47,645 nucleotides of DNA from Actinomycetes bacterium (GTDB taxonomy: Bacteria; Actinomycetota; Acidimicrobiia; Acidimicrobiales; Acidimicrobiaceae). The notes under the pieces were generated by a model. The model saw only the letters and a list, made by a program, of their open reading frames with translations. It searched no databases and was not told the origin of the DNA. A program made the translations under genes and the position numbers. The stretch lies in NCBI GenBank assembly GCA_021819725.1, contig JAKAQR010000020.1, forward strand, positions 1 through 47,645, read 5' to 3'. Positions 34,131 through 41,829 of this stretch are shown here, in pieces; position 1 is the first letter of the stretch, and each line of letters opens with the position of its first letter.

Positions 34131-35468
34131 CTATGACTTCTTCGCTATTGGGTTACCATTCCTCAGGAAGTGCATCGCTAGTGGCTTCCAGGTCTCACCG
34201 TCATTGGTTGAGATGTAGCTACTGGAGATGACCGGAGGGGCAGTCCGCTCGCTGATCGGGGGAAAGTGGACGAGCGTTACCTGCAGTTGGTCGTTGGCGT
34301 TCACAGCTATCGACTCCGTACCGCTATCGTGTATTGCAGCAATTGGAAGAGAGACCAAGCTGTGAGCGCCGCTGGTCGTGATGCGCACGAATTGCGGAGG
34401 TGACGCTGGAGTGGTGACAAATTGATTCGGCACCGTGGCCAGCCAGACCGAGTTACCTTGAACGGTCACGTACTTCGGAGTTAGTCCTGACTGGACTCCT
34501 ACCTGTGTGGTGGTAAAGGAACCGAAGGCTGTCCAGGTTGCCCCTTGGTTTGTGGTCGCATAGGCGGTAACGTCTAGGTAGTTACTGGTGCAGTTACCAT
34601 TTGGCACCTTCGCCGTCACGAGGACGGTAGCACCCGATGAGAGTTGGCCGGCAATGCTCGGATACACTATGTCCTGGCACCCAGGTATGGTTATATCATC
34701 CAGGGATTCGCCCGGAAAATGCACTTGTGACCATGAGGCGCCGTTGTTCGTGCTCACCCAGAGCTGATCGTAGGCGCTTCCAAGGAGCCAGAGGTCAGAC
34801 CCAACGAGAGTGACGGGACCTCCTTGGGGGGTGTTGCTAGAGGCGTTGGGCAATGGATTGATCCACGTGTCACCGTCATTGTTGGTCTGGAACCACTCAC
34901 CACCTGTCATGGCCCCTGGGTTACTCTGGTCAACCATCATTCCGATGACCGAACCGTGGGCGACAACGAAGTGGACATTGGTGGGAGTTCCGTATACTGC
35001 GACGTGCTCCACACTCCAGGTCACCCCGCCGTCATGGGATAGGTCAAGATCTATCGGTTGGCCGAGGGGAAGCTGTTGTGGATTGTAGTCATAAGCGATC
35101 ACTGTCGATCCCGACACCACTGCGGATCTGAGTTGGGTACCTTTTGGTAGCGGCGGATTAACTTCGTGATAGGTGACCCCGTTGGTTGAGATGTAGAGAG
35201 TATCTGACCCGCTGATCACCCAGTCCGTGCCCGAGGCCGCATCAGGGACAGTTGAGGCTGAGGTGGGCGAGGAGGTACTAGTCGAGCTAAGCGAGGTAGT
35301 CGTCTTGGAACTACCGGCGGGGTGTCCTTTGACTGAGGAGCTGCTCTTTGGGGCTGGATCTGACCAAGGGTGGTGGCTGTCGTTAAAGGAGAGGGTGACA
35401 ACCCCCGCGGTGATGAGAATCCCAGCGGCACCAGCGAGGAGTGCCTTCTGTTTGCCAAAGTGTGCCAT
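34131..35468 (-). CDS. Secreted BNR/sialidase-like beta-propeller protein
   Basis: The 445-aa protein has an N-terminal hydrophobic signal or anchor (LLAGAAGILITAGVVTL), a Ser/Thr-rich linker and several Asp-box-like repeats (LSHDGGVTWS, TNNDGDTW, STNNGASWS, TTNQGATWT, STNDGETWK). Such repeats build sialidase- or VPS10-type propellers that bind or hydrolyse glycans outside the cell. No catalytic set is recognisable. AAGGAG lies 5 nt before ATG. It lies 24 bp after the DUF1906-like gene in one operon. It is cargo of island 1. Confidence 0.75.
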   Translation of the reverse strand: MAHFGKQKALLAGAAGILITAGVVTLSFNDSHHPWSDPAPKSSSSVKGHPAGSSKTTTSLSSTSTSSPTSASTVPDAASGTDWVISGSDTLYISTNGVTYHEVNPPLPKGTQLRSAVVSGSTVIAYDYNPQQLPLGQPIDLDLSHDGGVTWSVEHVAVYGTPTNVHFVVAHGSVIGMMVDQSNPGAMTGGEWFQTNNDGDTWINPLPNASSNTPQGGPVTLVGSDLWLLGSAYDQLWVSTNNGASWSQVHFPGESLDDITIPGCQDIVYPSIAGQLSSGATVLVTAKVPNGNCTSNYLDVTAYATTNQGATWTAFGSFTTTQVGVQSGLTPKYVTVQGNSVWLATVPNQFVTTPASPPQFVRITTSGAHSLVSLPIAAIHDSGTESIAVNANDQLQVTLVHFPPISERTAPPVISSSYISTNDGETWKPLAMHFLRNGNPIAKKS

Positions 35469-35492
35469 TCTTGCTCCTTTCAGAGGATCGTA

Positions 35493-36353
35493 TCAGTAGA
35501 GGGGTGCGTCTTCGTAGTCGCAGTCGAAAGTAATCCCGGCCCCCGAACAAGTGTTGCTATATTGCTTGATGCGCTGATTGTTATCCCAGTCCTGAGAGGG
35601 AATGGGAGGGAGATCGGACGGATCCGTGTTGTTGGTGCTGTAGTTCGCACCCCATATGAATGCCGGGGCTGGGGCACCGGTCAAGTTCGCGAGGTACGAG
35701 GCCCCACTTGATCCATACACTGCGGGCAATTGACGTGGTAAGGTAGCATCCCAACCCCGGACGAAGGCCTCCTCGGCTGTATCGCAAGCTAGGGAGTTAG
35801 ACGTGAAGCCCTCAATATCATCAACAATCGGGACCCCACCATCTGGAACAGAGAAGCCGTCGTTAAGTAAAGCCGTGTACGCGTGATGGGCTGAGTTTTG
35901 GCCTTGTGAGTAGGCCGTTTGGTAGTTGTTGTAGGAATCGAGAGAAATCTGCTCAGGTCCGACGTTACTACAGGTTGACTGAGGTCCGACCCAAATGGGC
36001 TCAACATACCACCCCTCGGAAATTACCGTATTGATCCAGGACTCGGTTGGGAAAGCATTTGGACAACCGGCGTCACTTCCTCCGATGTAGATACCAATCC
36101 AGCCATAGCTGGGTTTGAGCTGCTGCATCGTCAACTGACTTGTGTGGCTACACCTATCAAATCCGTATGGATTAACACCCCCCGGGCCTACAACCCCGGA
36201 TGGGGAGTCAGAACTTGCGTGAGAAGCGTAGGACTCTACGGAGGTGAGAGTCTCTGTCCCCTTCCCAATAATGGAGGTGTGCTGAAAACTCGATGCATCT
36301 ATCAACCCTATCATCCCCAGACTTACAAGAGCTATGACCCCTCCTCGGAGCAA
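35493..36353 (-). CDS. Secreted DUF1906 (Rv2525c-like) glycoside-hydrolase-like protein
   Basis: The protein has about 286 aa with an N-terminal hydrophobic stretch. Next come YGFDRCSHTSQLTMQQLK, GWIGIYIGGSDAGCPN, GWYVEPIWVGPQ, PIVDDIEGF and a final YSNTCSGAGITFDCDYEDA. This order fits the DUF1906 family, a TIM-barrel related to GH25 lysozyme-type hydrolases and exported in mycobacteria (Rv2525c). It may act on cell-wall or other glycans. TTG 36353 is the long start; the real one may be further in, near ATG in MIGLIDA. Confidence 0.75.
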   Translation of the reverse strand: MLRGGVIALVSLGMIGLIDASSFQHTSIIGKGTETLTSVESYASHASSDSPSGVVGPGGVNPYGFDRCSHTSQLTMQQLKPSYGWIGIYIGGSDAGCPNAFPTESWINTVISEGWYVEPIWVGPQSTCSNVGPEQISLDSYNNYQTAYSQGQNSAHHAYTALLNDGFSVPDGGVPIVDDIEGFTSNSLACDTAEEAFVRGWDATLPRQLPAVYGSSGASYLANLTGAPAPAFIWGANYSTNNTDPSDLPPIPSQDWDNNQRIKQYSNTCSGAGITFDCDYEDAPLY

Positions 36354-36510
36354 TGTTCGTAGTTTCAGGTCTCCCCTAACCCGTCGGCACAGCTGCTGAA
36401 TGTAGCGACGACGTTCGGTTGCTACGTTATCGCGTTTCGCTAAAGTTCCACCGGGTTTTGGCGCTATATTTTCGGTATGTCATCCTTTCGGCGTACAAGG
36501 ACCAGTCTCC

Positions 36511-36780
36511 TCAGCATCCGAGCATGCCATGCGGCTCGAATGTCTCGCCTCGTACCAGGACCTCGCGCTGGTGCTGCGAAGTTCTCGCGAACACCAGTTG
36601 TCCGATCGTAAAGCATGTGATACGACAGGCGTACATTGATCTCCTTGACCGGAAGGTAATCCAAGAGTTCAAGGCTCTCCCTTGAAGCAGCCTCCAACGC
36701 AGGGGAGATCCCCAGTCATCGAGAATGAGCAGATGTGTTCCTGTCAACGCATGGACAAGCCGCGAGTCGGTTCCATCCAA
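36511..36780 (-). pseudogene. Possible remnant of an IS21-type helper ATPase (IstB)
   Basis: The segment LVHALTGTHLLILDDWG (36709-36780 side) matches the Walker B region of IstB-like ATPases (L...LLILDDWG). After this the family's expected sequence is scrambled among frames, so any gene is decayed. No IstA transposase is nearby. The match is short, and the call is tentative. Confidence 0.35.
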
Positions 36781-36820
36781 CCCGGTCCGGCTGGAGTAGC
36801 TTAGACCCTACGCTCTATTT

Positions 36821-37015
36821 TTCACCCAACTTTTCACCCAACAGTTGCGTCCGAGAACGTCCCACCAAGTGCGAGTGCGTTTCGATACTCATGGCAAAAA
36901 GTGTCAATGAGCGGCGAAAATAAGACAACCTCGGACACTATCACTACATACTCGGACAGTTTCGCGCTGGCTTACAACCAGCAGGTCAGGGGTTCGAATC
37001 CCTTAGCGCCCACCA
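36821..37015 (+). repeat. Right-end repeat with att copy A (195 bp)
   Basis: It is nearly identical to 38142-38336 (I see two differences, both in the T-loop) and more distantly related to 41433-41627. It contains ACCCAAC at 36824 and ACCCAACA at 36836 (130 nt before the core), CTCGGACA at 36930 and 36951 (21 bp apart), an inverted GTCCGAG at 36849, and the 50-nt tRNA 3' segment at 36966-37015. It forms the right end of island 1 and the left end of island 2. Confidence 0.9.
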
Positions 37016-37094
37016 GGTCAGAGCATGTTTCCTAAAACTAACAAGATTAATACCCACCGAAAAACCCAACAAAGGGTTTGGAGTCCGAGGGTTT

Positions 37095-37190
37095 ATGGCA
37101 GGTGACATGCGGCTCGTGGTCAGTCAAACACCTGTGAGCTCTGAGTTTCTAGCGCACCAAGGTGGAAGGCCCCTGAAAATCCACAATGCT
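37095..37190 (+). pseudogene. Integrase N-terminal stub 2, highly degraded
   Basis: ATG 37095 begins MAGDMRLVVSQTPVSS, aligned with MAGSLRLVAQPDT of the other stubs at the same distance from the att core. Beyond about 25 residues no similarity is left. The leader before it is also more diverged than in islands 1 and 3, suggesting an older insertion. Confidence 0.6.
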
Positions 37191-37370
37191 AGCTCCCGTA
37201 GGTGCTCCGTTACTAGTCCCATGACAGCGAGTTCGTTAAGACCTAGCTGTTCTCAACCGTAAAGGCCGGAGTCGCACAGACACCGGACGTGACCTCATAT
37301 GTCACTACCCGGCTGAAGCCGGAAGGTCTACCGTAGTTCGACGATTGGGTATTGATTTGACGAGTTTTGA

Positions 37371-37703
37371 TTACCCTCTAAGTTCCACGAGCTTTTCACC
37401 ATCTGCTAGTCGAGCTATAGCTAACGGCCACAGTGGTGTGAGGATCCTTAACAGTTCTGGGGTGCGGCAATTGGCCAAACGTAGCCATACGACAGACGGG
37501 CCACGGTTGTCGGAAAGGCTTAGCGCTGCGAAGTCTCTATCTTTGCTAACAATGATTGAGCCTTCGTCGTGTCCGAGTGCCCAAATCTCTTGATCCTTGG
37601 CTCCAAGCATGCCAAGATCGATCAAGTGTCGTGCGTCGTAACCCTGAGAGGTGATCCAACGAGCCAGGGCGGGTGGAAGCTGCGCATCTACGACAAATTG
37701 CAT
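37371..37703 (-). CDS. DUF5615 PIN-like toxin
   Basis: The 110-aa protein has an N-terminal VVDAQLPPALARW, then ARHLIDLGMLGAKDQEIWALG and IIVSKDRDFAALS. These carry the acidic residues of the Mut7-C/PIN-like fold. GPSVVWLRLANC follows. DUF5615 proteins are the probable nuclease partners of DUF433 antitoxins. Its ATG overlaps the antitoxin stop by one base (TAATG), the usual coupling in TA operons. The last gene in this window is a second member of the family. Confidence 0.85.
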   Translation of the reverse strand: MQFVVDAQLPPALARWITSQGYDARHLIDLGMLGAKDQEIWALGHDEGSIIVSKDRDFAALSLSDNRGPSVVWLRLANCRTPELLRILTPLWPLAIARLADGEKLVELRG

Positions 37704-37954
37704 TATGCAACGAAGAGTACCGGATGATCTAGCTGTACTGCGGCATAATGGAGAGCGGCCTTAATGTCGTCTAGTTCAAGATAGGGGTATTCCTCTAGAA
37801 TCTCCTCATTGGAGGCTCCAGATACGAGCAGTTCGAGGATGTCTTGCACTCGAATCCGCATACCACGAATGCATGGACGACCATTACATTGCGAAGGGTC
37901 AATTGTGATACGATCCGACGCCACGCTGACTCCGACCTTTCTACTCGACTCCAT
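37703..37954 (-). CDS. DUF433 antitoxin
   Basis: The 83-aa protein has DRITIDPSQCNGRPCIRGMRIRVQDILELLVSGASNEEILEEYPYLELDDIKAALHYAA, the full DUF433 winged-helix domain with its R(K/P)CIRG.RI and EYP.L signatures. It should repress the operon and neutralise the PIN-like toxin. A homologue with the same order is at 47210-47452 in island 4. Confidence 0.88.
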   Translation of the reverse strand: MESSRKVGVSVASDRITIDPSQCNGRPCIRGMRIRVQDILELLVSGASNEEILEEYPYLELDDIKAALHYAAVQLDHPVLFVA

Positions 37955-38141
37955 TTTAATTGATACTTCGCCGGGACAGGACAGCTTAACTATGTTTTGG
38001 CAATGGGTGCTTTCTGTGACCCTCGGTTCCTAAGAGGTCCATCGACGCGTGAGCGGCTAGTATGCGTTATGCTAGGGTGCTCGACGCCTTGTCCGCGTTT
38101 CGGTAGTCTTCAATCGCGGGAACTCGATCTCCCGCCCGCCG

Positions 38142-38336
38142 TTCACCCAACTTTTCACCCAACAGTTGCGTCCGAGAACGTCCCACCAAGTGCGAGTGCG
38201 TTTCGATACTCATGGCAAAAAGTGTCAATGAGCGGCGAAAATAAGACAACCTCGGACACTATCACTACATACTCGGACAGTTTCGCGCTGGCTTACAACC
38301 AGCAGGTCAGGGGTTCTAGTCCCTTAGCGCCCACCA
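38142..38336 (+). repeat. Right-end repeat with att copy B (195 bp)
   Basis: This is the same unit as 36821-37015, with ACCCAACA at 38157 (130 nt before the core at 38287), the pair of CTCGGACA sites and the tRNA 3' segment ending at 38336. The T-loop reads TTCTAGT instead of TTCGAGT. It separates island 2 from island 3. Confidence 0.9.
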
Positions 38337-38416
38337 GGTCAGAAAATGTTTCCTAAATCGCAATAGACCAAGTCCCAGCAAATAACCCAACAAAGAGTTC
38401 GAGGTTGGAGGATTTG

Positions 38417-38790
38417 ATGGCAGGAAGCTTGCGCCTCGTGGCTCAGCCAGACACCCGGGAGCTCCGAGTTTTCATCGGACGAGACAGTCTCGGGAAGGGT
38501 AAGCACCGTTGTGTCCGTTTCCGCGGCACAAGGCGACAGGCTGAGCGTGAATTCGCACGGCTTGTGATTGAGCAAGGACGTAAGCCAGTACCGCTCATCG
38601 AGTCGGAGCTCGCTTGGAACTCCTCAACCACCATTAACGACGCGATCGCGGCATATCTGGAAACACTTGACCGAACTGGCCCCACTGCGCTTGACCGAAC
38701 TGGCCCCACCCTCAACACCACGGTTGGACATCACCAGGAGCTCAGGGATCAACTGGCGGAAACCTGCTACAGGAGGGGGGCCCGCCCGTC
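38417..38790 (+). pseudogene. Integrase N-terminal stub 3
   Basis: ATG 38417 follows GGAGG. MAGSLRLVAQPDTRELRVFIGRDSLGKG, VRFRGTRRQAEREFARLVIEQGRKPVPLIES and NSSTTINDAIAAYLETL cover the arm-binding domain and the start of the SAM-like core-binding domain. Then a 24-bp tandem duplication (LDRTGPTA repeated) and unrelated sequence follow, and the frame runs on into the next gene. The catalytic domain is missing. Confidence 0.8.
38664..38710 (+). repeat. 24-bp tandem duplication inside integrase stub 3
   Basis: CTTGACCGAACTGGCCCCAC is present twice with a 24-bp period, in frame, giving LDRTGPT twice. It marks decay by slippage in the integrase remnant. Confidence 0.7.
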
Positions 38791-38853
38791 CACGGGGTCA
38801 AAGGATAGGCTAGGGATCATCTTGTGGTGGTCATCCAAGGGAAGGAAGATATT

Positions 38854-39580
38854 GATGCGAAGGTCAATGCGAGTAGTGGTTGGTGGAGCTGTGGTCGTCG
38901 TAGTTCTTGCGGGCGTTTACAGCTTCAGCGGAATCGCCTCTGTATCTTCGCCCAAAGTTGCCACATCGGGGTCCCGTCCTGGCAACCAGGTCGGATCGAA
39001 GGTATCTCCAACTGCTTCAACGTCTCCACCTCCTTGTGACCCACGGGTACTGACTGTCGCAAGTGGACCAGTCGCTCCCCTCGGGGGTTTTAAGGTTGCA
39101 TTCTCGGACATCCTCACGAATTCCGGTAGCCGTTCTTGCGCCATCGGTGGTGCTGGGTCAATGGGAATCGCTGGCCCATGGCTTGGAGCATCTGCGACTG
39201 CCGCGTTCTCAACTACCGCCCAGAGGGCAGCCGACATACGTATAACTGGAACGCCTGCTACCGTTAGCTCCTCGGCGATCGTGCTGGCACCTCGGGCTAA
39301 GGCGCAAGTATGGATCATAACGACGACCCAGGACCCTTCTAGTCCACCTGCAAAGGGTTCGTCGCTGGCCCAACAAGACGCAAACAGCCGAGAAACCTGC
39401 TACTACAAACTGTCTATCCCCAGTTCTCAACGGCGCTCATTGTCGGTGGGCGCACCGCAGACATGTCCGACGGGTTCGCCGTCATCAGTGGTTACGTACA
39501 ACGTTGTTGGGGTATTGCCGCCAGTAACCCCTCAAACAAACTTTCCACCGTATGGTATGATGAGTTCTTTGGCCGACTGA
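38854..39580 (+). CDS. Anchored or secreted DUF4232-like protein
   Basis: ATG 38854 follows GGAAGG. The protein has about 241 aa: a transmembrane or signal helix (VVVGGAVVVVVLAGVYSF), a Ser/Pro-rich linker, and a domain with CDPRVLTVASGP, VAFSDILTNSGSRSCAIGG and a late CYYKLSIP. This resembles the DUF4232 fold (FTNTG..SC.L.G) found on actinobacterial surfaces. The frame is fused upstream to the integrase stub without a stop, but its own ribosome site and codon pattern suggest an independent gene. The function is unknown. Confidence 0.65.
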
Positions 39581-39814
39581 GTGCGAATTAGTTCTGCTCC
39601 GAGCTCGATATTTGTGGGTACAATCAACTTCACTGGGGCTTGTGTTTAGTCGAGAGAAATCGGATGCTTGGCCCACATCTACATATGTTCCTTTCTGATT
39701 CACGATGATGCCGATCACCTTGAATGTGAATTCGCCTGATTCAGGAACATCAGAGGATCTATTCACAAAGGACACGACCACTACCAGAATTAGGAGAAGG
39801 GTAGTCGCTATCAA
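39485..39814 (-). CDS. Possible small anchored protein, doubtful
   Basis: The minus-strand frame begins with a hydrophobic helix (TTLLLILVVVVSFVN) followed by ESGEFTFKVIGIIVNQKGTYVDVG, which looks like an extracellular beta-domain start. The rest degenerates and overlaps the end of the DUF4232-like gene by 96 bp. TTG 39814 is the only start. It may be the 5' part of a truncated surface-protein gene. Confidence 0.35.
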   Translation of the reverse strand: MIATTLLLILVVVVSFVNRSSDVPESGEFTFKVIGIIVNQKGTYVDVGQASDFSRLNTSPSEVDCTHKYRARSRTNSHSVGQRTHHTIRWKVCLRGYWRQYPNNVVRNH

Positions 39815-39979
39815 TGGCTGTACTTGAGGAAGTTGTTTTATGTCAATTGAGCCTGCTAACCTCTTCCTCTAGCATCTGTCAGTGCCCACGCAGCAATGCA
39901 TGAGAGCGGGCCATCAAGTTCACCGTAGCGGACATCGCAACTGCACGCTTGCCGGAGAGGGCGCCACTCGCTCCTGGGG

Positions 39980-40318
39980 TCAGATATCGAACAGGAACCT
40001 TAGCACCCGGCCGATCTCGAAGAGAGGCTCCTGCCCTGTCAAGCCGAGACGTGCGATCAGGCGTTCTTCTGAGATTGATTTGACATCTTCGCATTTAGCG
40101 TAGCTAATTTCGCTAAGACCTGAACTTGCTGGGTCTAGTTCTATATGTGAAGGCAGGCCTCGGTTTCGTGTAGTAGTGGGTACAACGATGATCACGCCCG
40201 CCCGACTTTCGTTAAGTACATCGGCTGAGATCACAACAGCAGGGCGTCGCCCTGCCTGTTCTCTTCCGATAGGATCTCCGAAGTCGACCAGCCAGACTTC
40301 GCCTCTAAGCGCGCTCAC
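39980..40318 (-). CDS. MazF/PemK-family mRNA interferase toxin
   Basis: The 112-aa protein has LRGEVWLVDFGDPIGREQAGRRPAVVIS, IIVVPTTTRNRGLPSHIEL and SYAKCEDVKSISEERL, the classic MazF beta-barrel order with conserved Arg and Thr. It should cut RNA. It starts at GTG 40318 inside the antitoxin stop (GTGA overlap), so translation is coupled. It belongs to island 3. Confidence 0.9.
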   Translation of the reverse strand: MSALRGEVWLVDFGDPIGREQAGRRPAVVISADVLNESRAGVIIVVPTTTRNRGLPSHIELDPASSGLSEISYAKCEDVKSISEERLIARLGLTGQEPLFEIGRVLRFLFDI

Positions 40319-40554
40319 TTAGATTGATCGTGTAGCGCGATACCTTCAATGGTGCGCTCCTCCTGGATACTAGACCAAGCTTCTGGGTCATTGCGAAGCT
40401 CCGAGTATCTGGTTGTCAGTTGCGAGAAGAAAACTCGTCGTTCCAGGGCGTCGGCCGCCTCGTCAAGAAGAACAGTCATGGGGCGGCCAGTAGAGGCGGC
40501 GAGACGCGCGAACCGATCCCTGGTTTCTTCGCTTACCCTAATCGTGGTACTCAT
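40315..40554 (-). CDS. Ribbon-helix-helix antitoxin partner of MazF
   Basis: The protein has 79 aa from ATG 40554. MSTTIRVSEETRDRFARLAASTGRPMTVLLDEAADAL is an RHH DNA-binding domain, and the tail (ERTIEGIALHDQSK) would bind the toxin. It most likely represses its own operon through the AT-rich dyad at 40563-40576. Confidence 0.85.
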   Translation of the reverse strand: MSTTIRVSEETRDRFARLAASTGRPMTVLLDEAADALERRVFFSQLTTRYSELRNDPEAWSSIQEERTIEGIALHDQSK

Positions 40555-40558
40555 GCCT

Positions 40559-40585
40559 ACAGTATACAATTGTGTAGCCTGTCAA
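40559..40585 (-). promoter_or_regulatory. Promoter/operator of the RHH/MazF operon
   Basis: On the minus strand TTGACA (40585-40580) is followed by an imperfect dyad centred on AATT (40563-40576, TATACAATTGTGTA on the plus strand) that overlaps the -10 area. The spacing to possible -10 hexamers is short (13-15 bp). An RHH dimer binding here would explain autoregulation. Confidence 0.4.
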
Positions 40586-40721
40586 GGCTATCCATCGATC
40601 TAGAGTGAGAAATCCTCCATGTGCCGCTCGCCTAGGAATGACTCATGTTTGTCGACATAGAAACCCAATAGCAAGCTGCTACGACTATGGCTCGAGATAG
40701 CCGGTCGCTAGATTTTTATAC

Positions 40722-41012
40722 ATGTCTACCCTGCCATTAGCTGACGCTCGTGCTCAACTCTCGAAACTCGTCACAGAGGCGGAAACCACGCACGAACGCT
40801 TTGAGATCACTCGCAAGGGCCACCGTGTCGCAGTGCTGCTTGGAGCGGATGACTACGACGCATTGTGCGAGACGATCGCAGTCCTCTCGGATGCCGAGTT
40901 GCTGCGATCCCATTCCGAGGGCATACAAGCCGTCGAAGCTGGCGATGTCGTAGACGCTGACGAGCTTGCACAACTGATGCGTCCATCGAACAGGCTGCGT
41001 CAAACTGATTGA
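40722..41012 (+). CDS. Phd/YefM-family antitoxin
   Basis: The 96-aa protein has MSTLPLADARAQLSKLVTEAETTHERFEITRKGHRVAVLLGADDYDALCETI, the full Phd/YefM fold, and an acidic tail that would wrap the toxin. It precedes a RelE-type toxin with a TTGA overlap. It is cargo of island 3. Confidence 0.9.
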   Translation: MSTLPLADARAQLSKLVTEAETTHERFEITRKGHRVAVLLGADDYDALCETIAVLSDAELLRSHSEGIQAVEAGDVVDADELAQLMRPSNRLRQTD

Positions 41013-41284
41013 CCGAGAGAAGGTACCGGTTAGAGGTTGCCTCTCCGGCAGCGCGAATGCTCGCGGAATCATTGCCACCCAAGATTGGGGCAGCTATCCT
41101 TGTTTTCCTTACTGAGGTCCTGGTCACTGAGCCAAGAAAGGTTGGAAAACCGCTTCGACCACCGCTTGACCCTGTATGGTCGGTGAGACGAGGCTCGTAT
41201 CGGGTACTGTATCTCATTGACGAAGACCAAGGTATCGTCATCGTCACTGCCATTCGACATCGAAGTGATTCCCATAGGACCTGA
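41009..41284 (+). CDS. RelE-family toxin
   Basis: The 91-aa protein starts at TTG 41009. YRLEVASPAARMLAESLPPKIGAAILVFL, KVGKPLRPPLDPVWSVRRGSYRVLYLIDEDQGIVIVTAIRHRSD is the RelE/ParE pattern: a basic active-site face with Arg in VRRGSYRVLY and HR near the end. It probably cleaves mRNA on the ribosome. The start codon overlaps the antitoxin's stop. Confidence 0.9.
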   Translation: MTERRYRLEVASPAARMLAESLPPKIGAAILVFLTEVLVTEPRKVGKPLRPPLDPVWSVRRGSYRVLYLIDEDQGIVIVTAIRHRSDSHRT

Positions 41285-41341
41285 TCCGAACTCAGTCGAT
41301 TCTTTGCGCATCAGAGATTCTCGTTCTAGGTAGGCCAGGAA

Positions 41342-41360
41342 AGCCCCGATCTTCGGGGCT
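41342..41360. terminator. Perfect 8-bp hairpin after the RelE gene
   Basis: AGCCCCGA/TCGGGGCT with loop TCT. The T-run after it is weak on the plus strand, and TTTCC follows on the minus strand. It could end transcription of the TA operon and insulate the island end. Confidence 0.6.
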
Positions 41361-41432
41361 CATGTAACTAGATCTTCGGCGCCTCTCCAAGGATTATGCG
41401 CATCGTCGGACCAGATTTACGTTGAGTTGGTA

Positions 41433-41627
41433 TCCACCCAACTTTTCACCCAACAATTGTGTCCGAGAGCGTCCGATCCAGTCCGAGGCTATCTCAGTAG
41501 CCTTGCCAGAACACCTCGATGAACTCCATAAATGGGACGTACTCGGACACTATCGCTGCGCACTCGGACAGCTTCGCGCTGGCTCACAACCAGCAGGTCA
41601 GGGGTTCGAGTCCCTTAGCGCCCACCA
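41433..41627 (+). repeat. Right-end repeat with att copy C, diverged
   Basis: It shares with copies A and B the ACCCAAC/ACCCAACA pair (ACCCAACA at 41448, again 130 nt before the core), GTCCGAG, two CTCGGACA sites 21 bp apart (41542, 41563) and the 50-nt tRNA segment at 41578-41627. The middle is diverged. The anticodon position reads CAC instead of TAC. It ends island 3. Confidence 0.85.
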
Positions 41628-41632
41628 GGGGC

Positions 41633-41668
41633 CGTTTGTGAAACTGCCCCATCCACGTTTGCGAAACT
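41633..41668 (+). repeat. Two direct copies of CGTTTGYGAAACT at the transposon's left end
   Basis: CGTTTGTGAAACT (41633-41645) and CGTTTGCGAAACT (41656-41668) are 23 bp apart, and a third CACCAGG follows at 41669-41675. They could be subterminal transposase-binding sites or the trace of a nested insertion. Confidence 0.5.
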
Positions 41669-41754
41669 CACCAGGAACTGACTTTTCCCTGTTCAAGGCC
41701 GCTAAATGGGTCAGAATCCTGCTTTGCTTGCGCTCTGATCTCGACGGTAGACAC

Positions 41755-41790
41755 AAAAAGGCCTCACGCCTCGATTTCGGGGCATGAGGG
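41755..41790 (-). terminator. Intrinsic terminator after the transposase
   Basis: On the minus strand CCTCATGCCCCGA pairs with CGAGGCGTGAGG (one mismatch and a wobble) and is followed by CCTTTTTGTG. It lies about 40 bp beyond the transposase stop, as expected for its own terminator. Confidence 0.65.
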
Positions 41791-41829
41791 ATCGACAGTG
41801 CTTTGAGTACTTAGTTATAAGAGGCTGTT

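Larger units (their letters stand above)
33783..37015. mobile_element. Island 1 of the tRNA-Val array
   Basis: This 3.2-kb segment runs from the tRNA end to att copy A. It holds an integrase stub next to the left att, a two-gene minus-strand operon for secreted proteins (DUF1906-like and BNR propeller), a possible IstB remnant and the conserved right end at 36821-36965. Only the boundaries and stub define it; no other mobility gene is present. Confidence 0.85.
37016..38336. mobile_element. Island 2 of the tRNA-Val array
   Basis: This 1.3-kb segment lies between att copies A and B. It contains a degraded integrase start, a DUF433/DUF5615 toxin-antitoxin pair and the 195-bp right end. It is the smallest unit of the array and shows the minimum content: att, stub, TA, att. 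Confidence 0.85.
38337..41627. mobile_element. Island 3 of the tRNA-Val array
   Basis: This 3.3-kb segment lies between att copies B and C. It contains the best preserved integrase stub, a DUF4232-like membrane protein, an RHH/MazF-type module on the minus strand, a Phd/RelE module on the plus strand, a hairpin and the right end. Its first ~90 bp are nearly identical to those of island 1. Confidence 0.85.

Noticed and set aside
36966..37015. Second tRNA gene
   Set aside because: Only the 3' 50 nt of the tRNA are present, without D-arm and 5' acceptor strand; it is an att copy. The same holds for 38287-38336 and 41578-41627.
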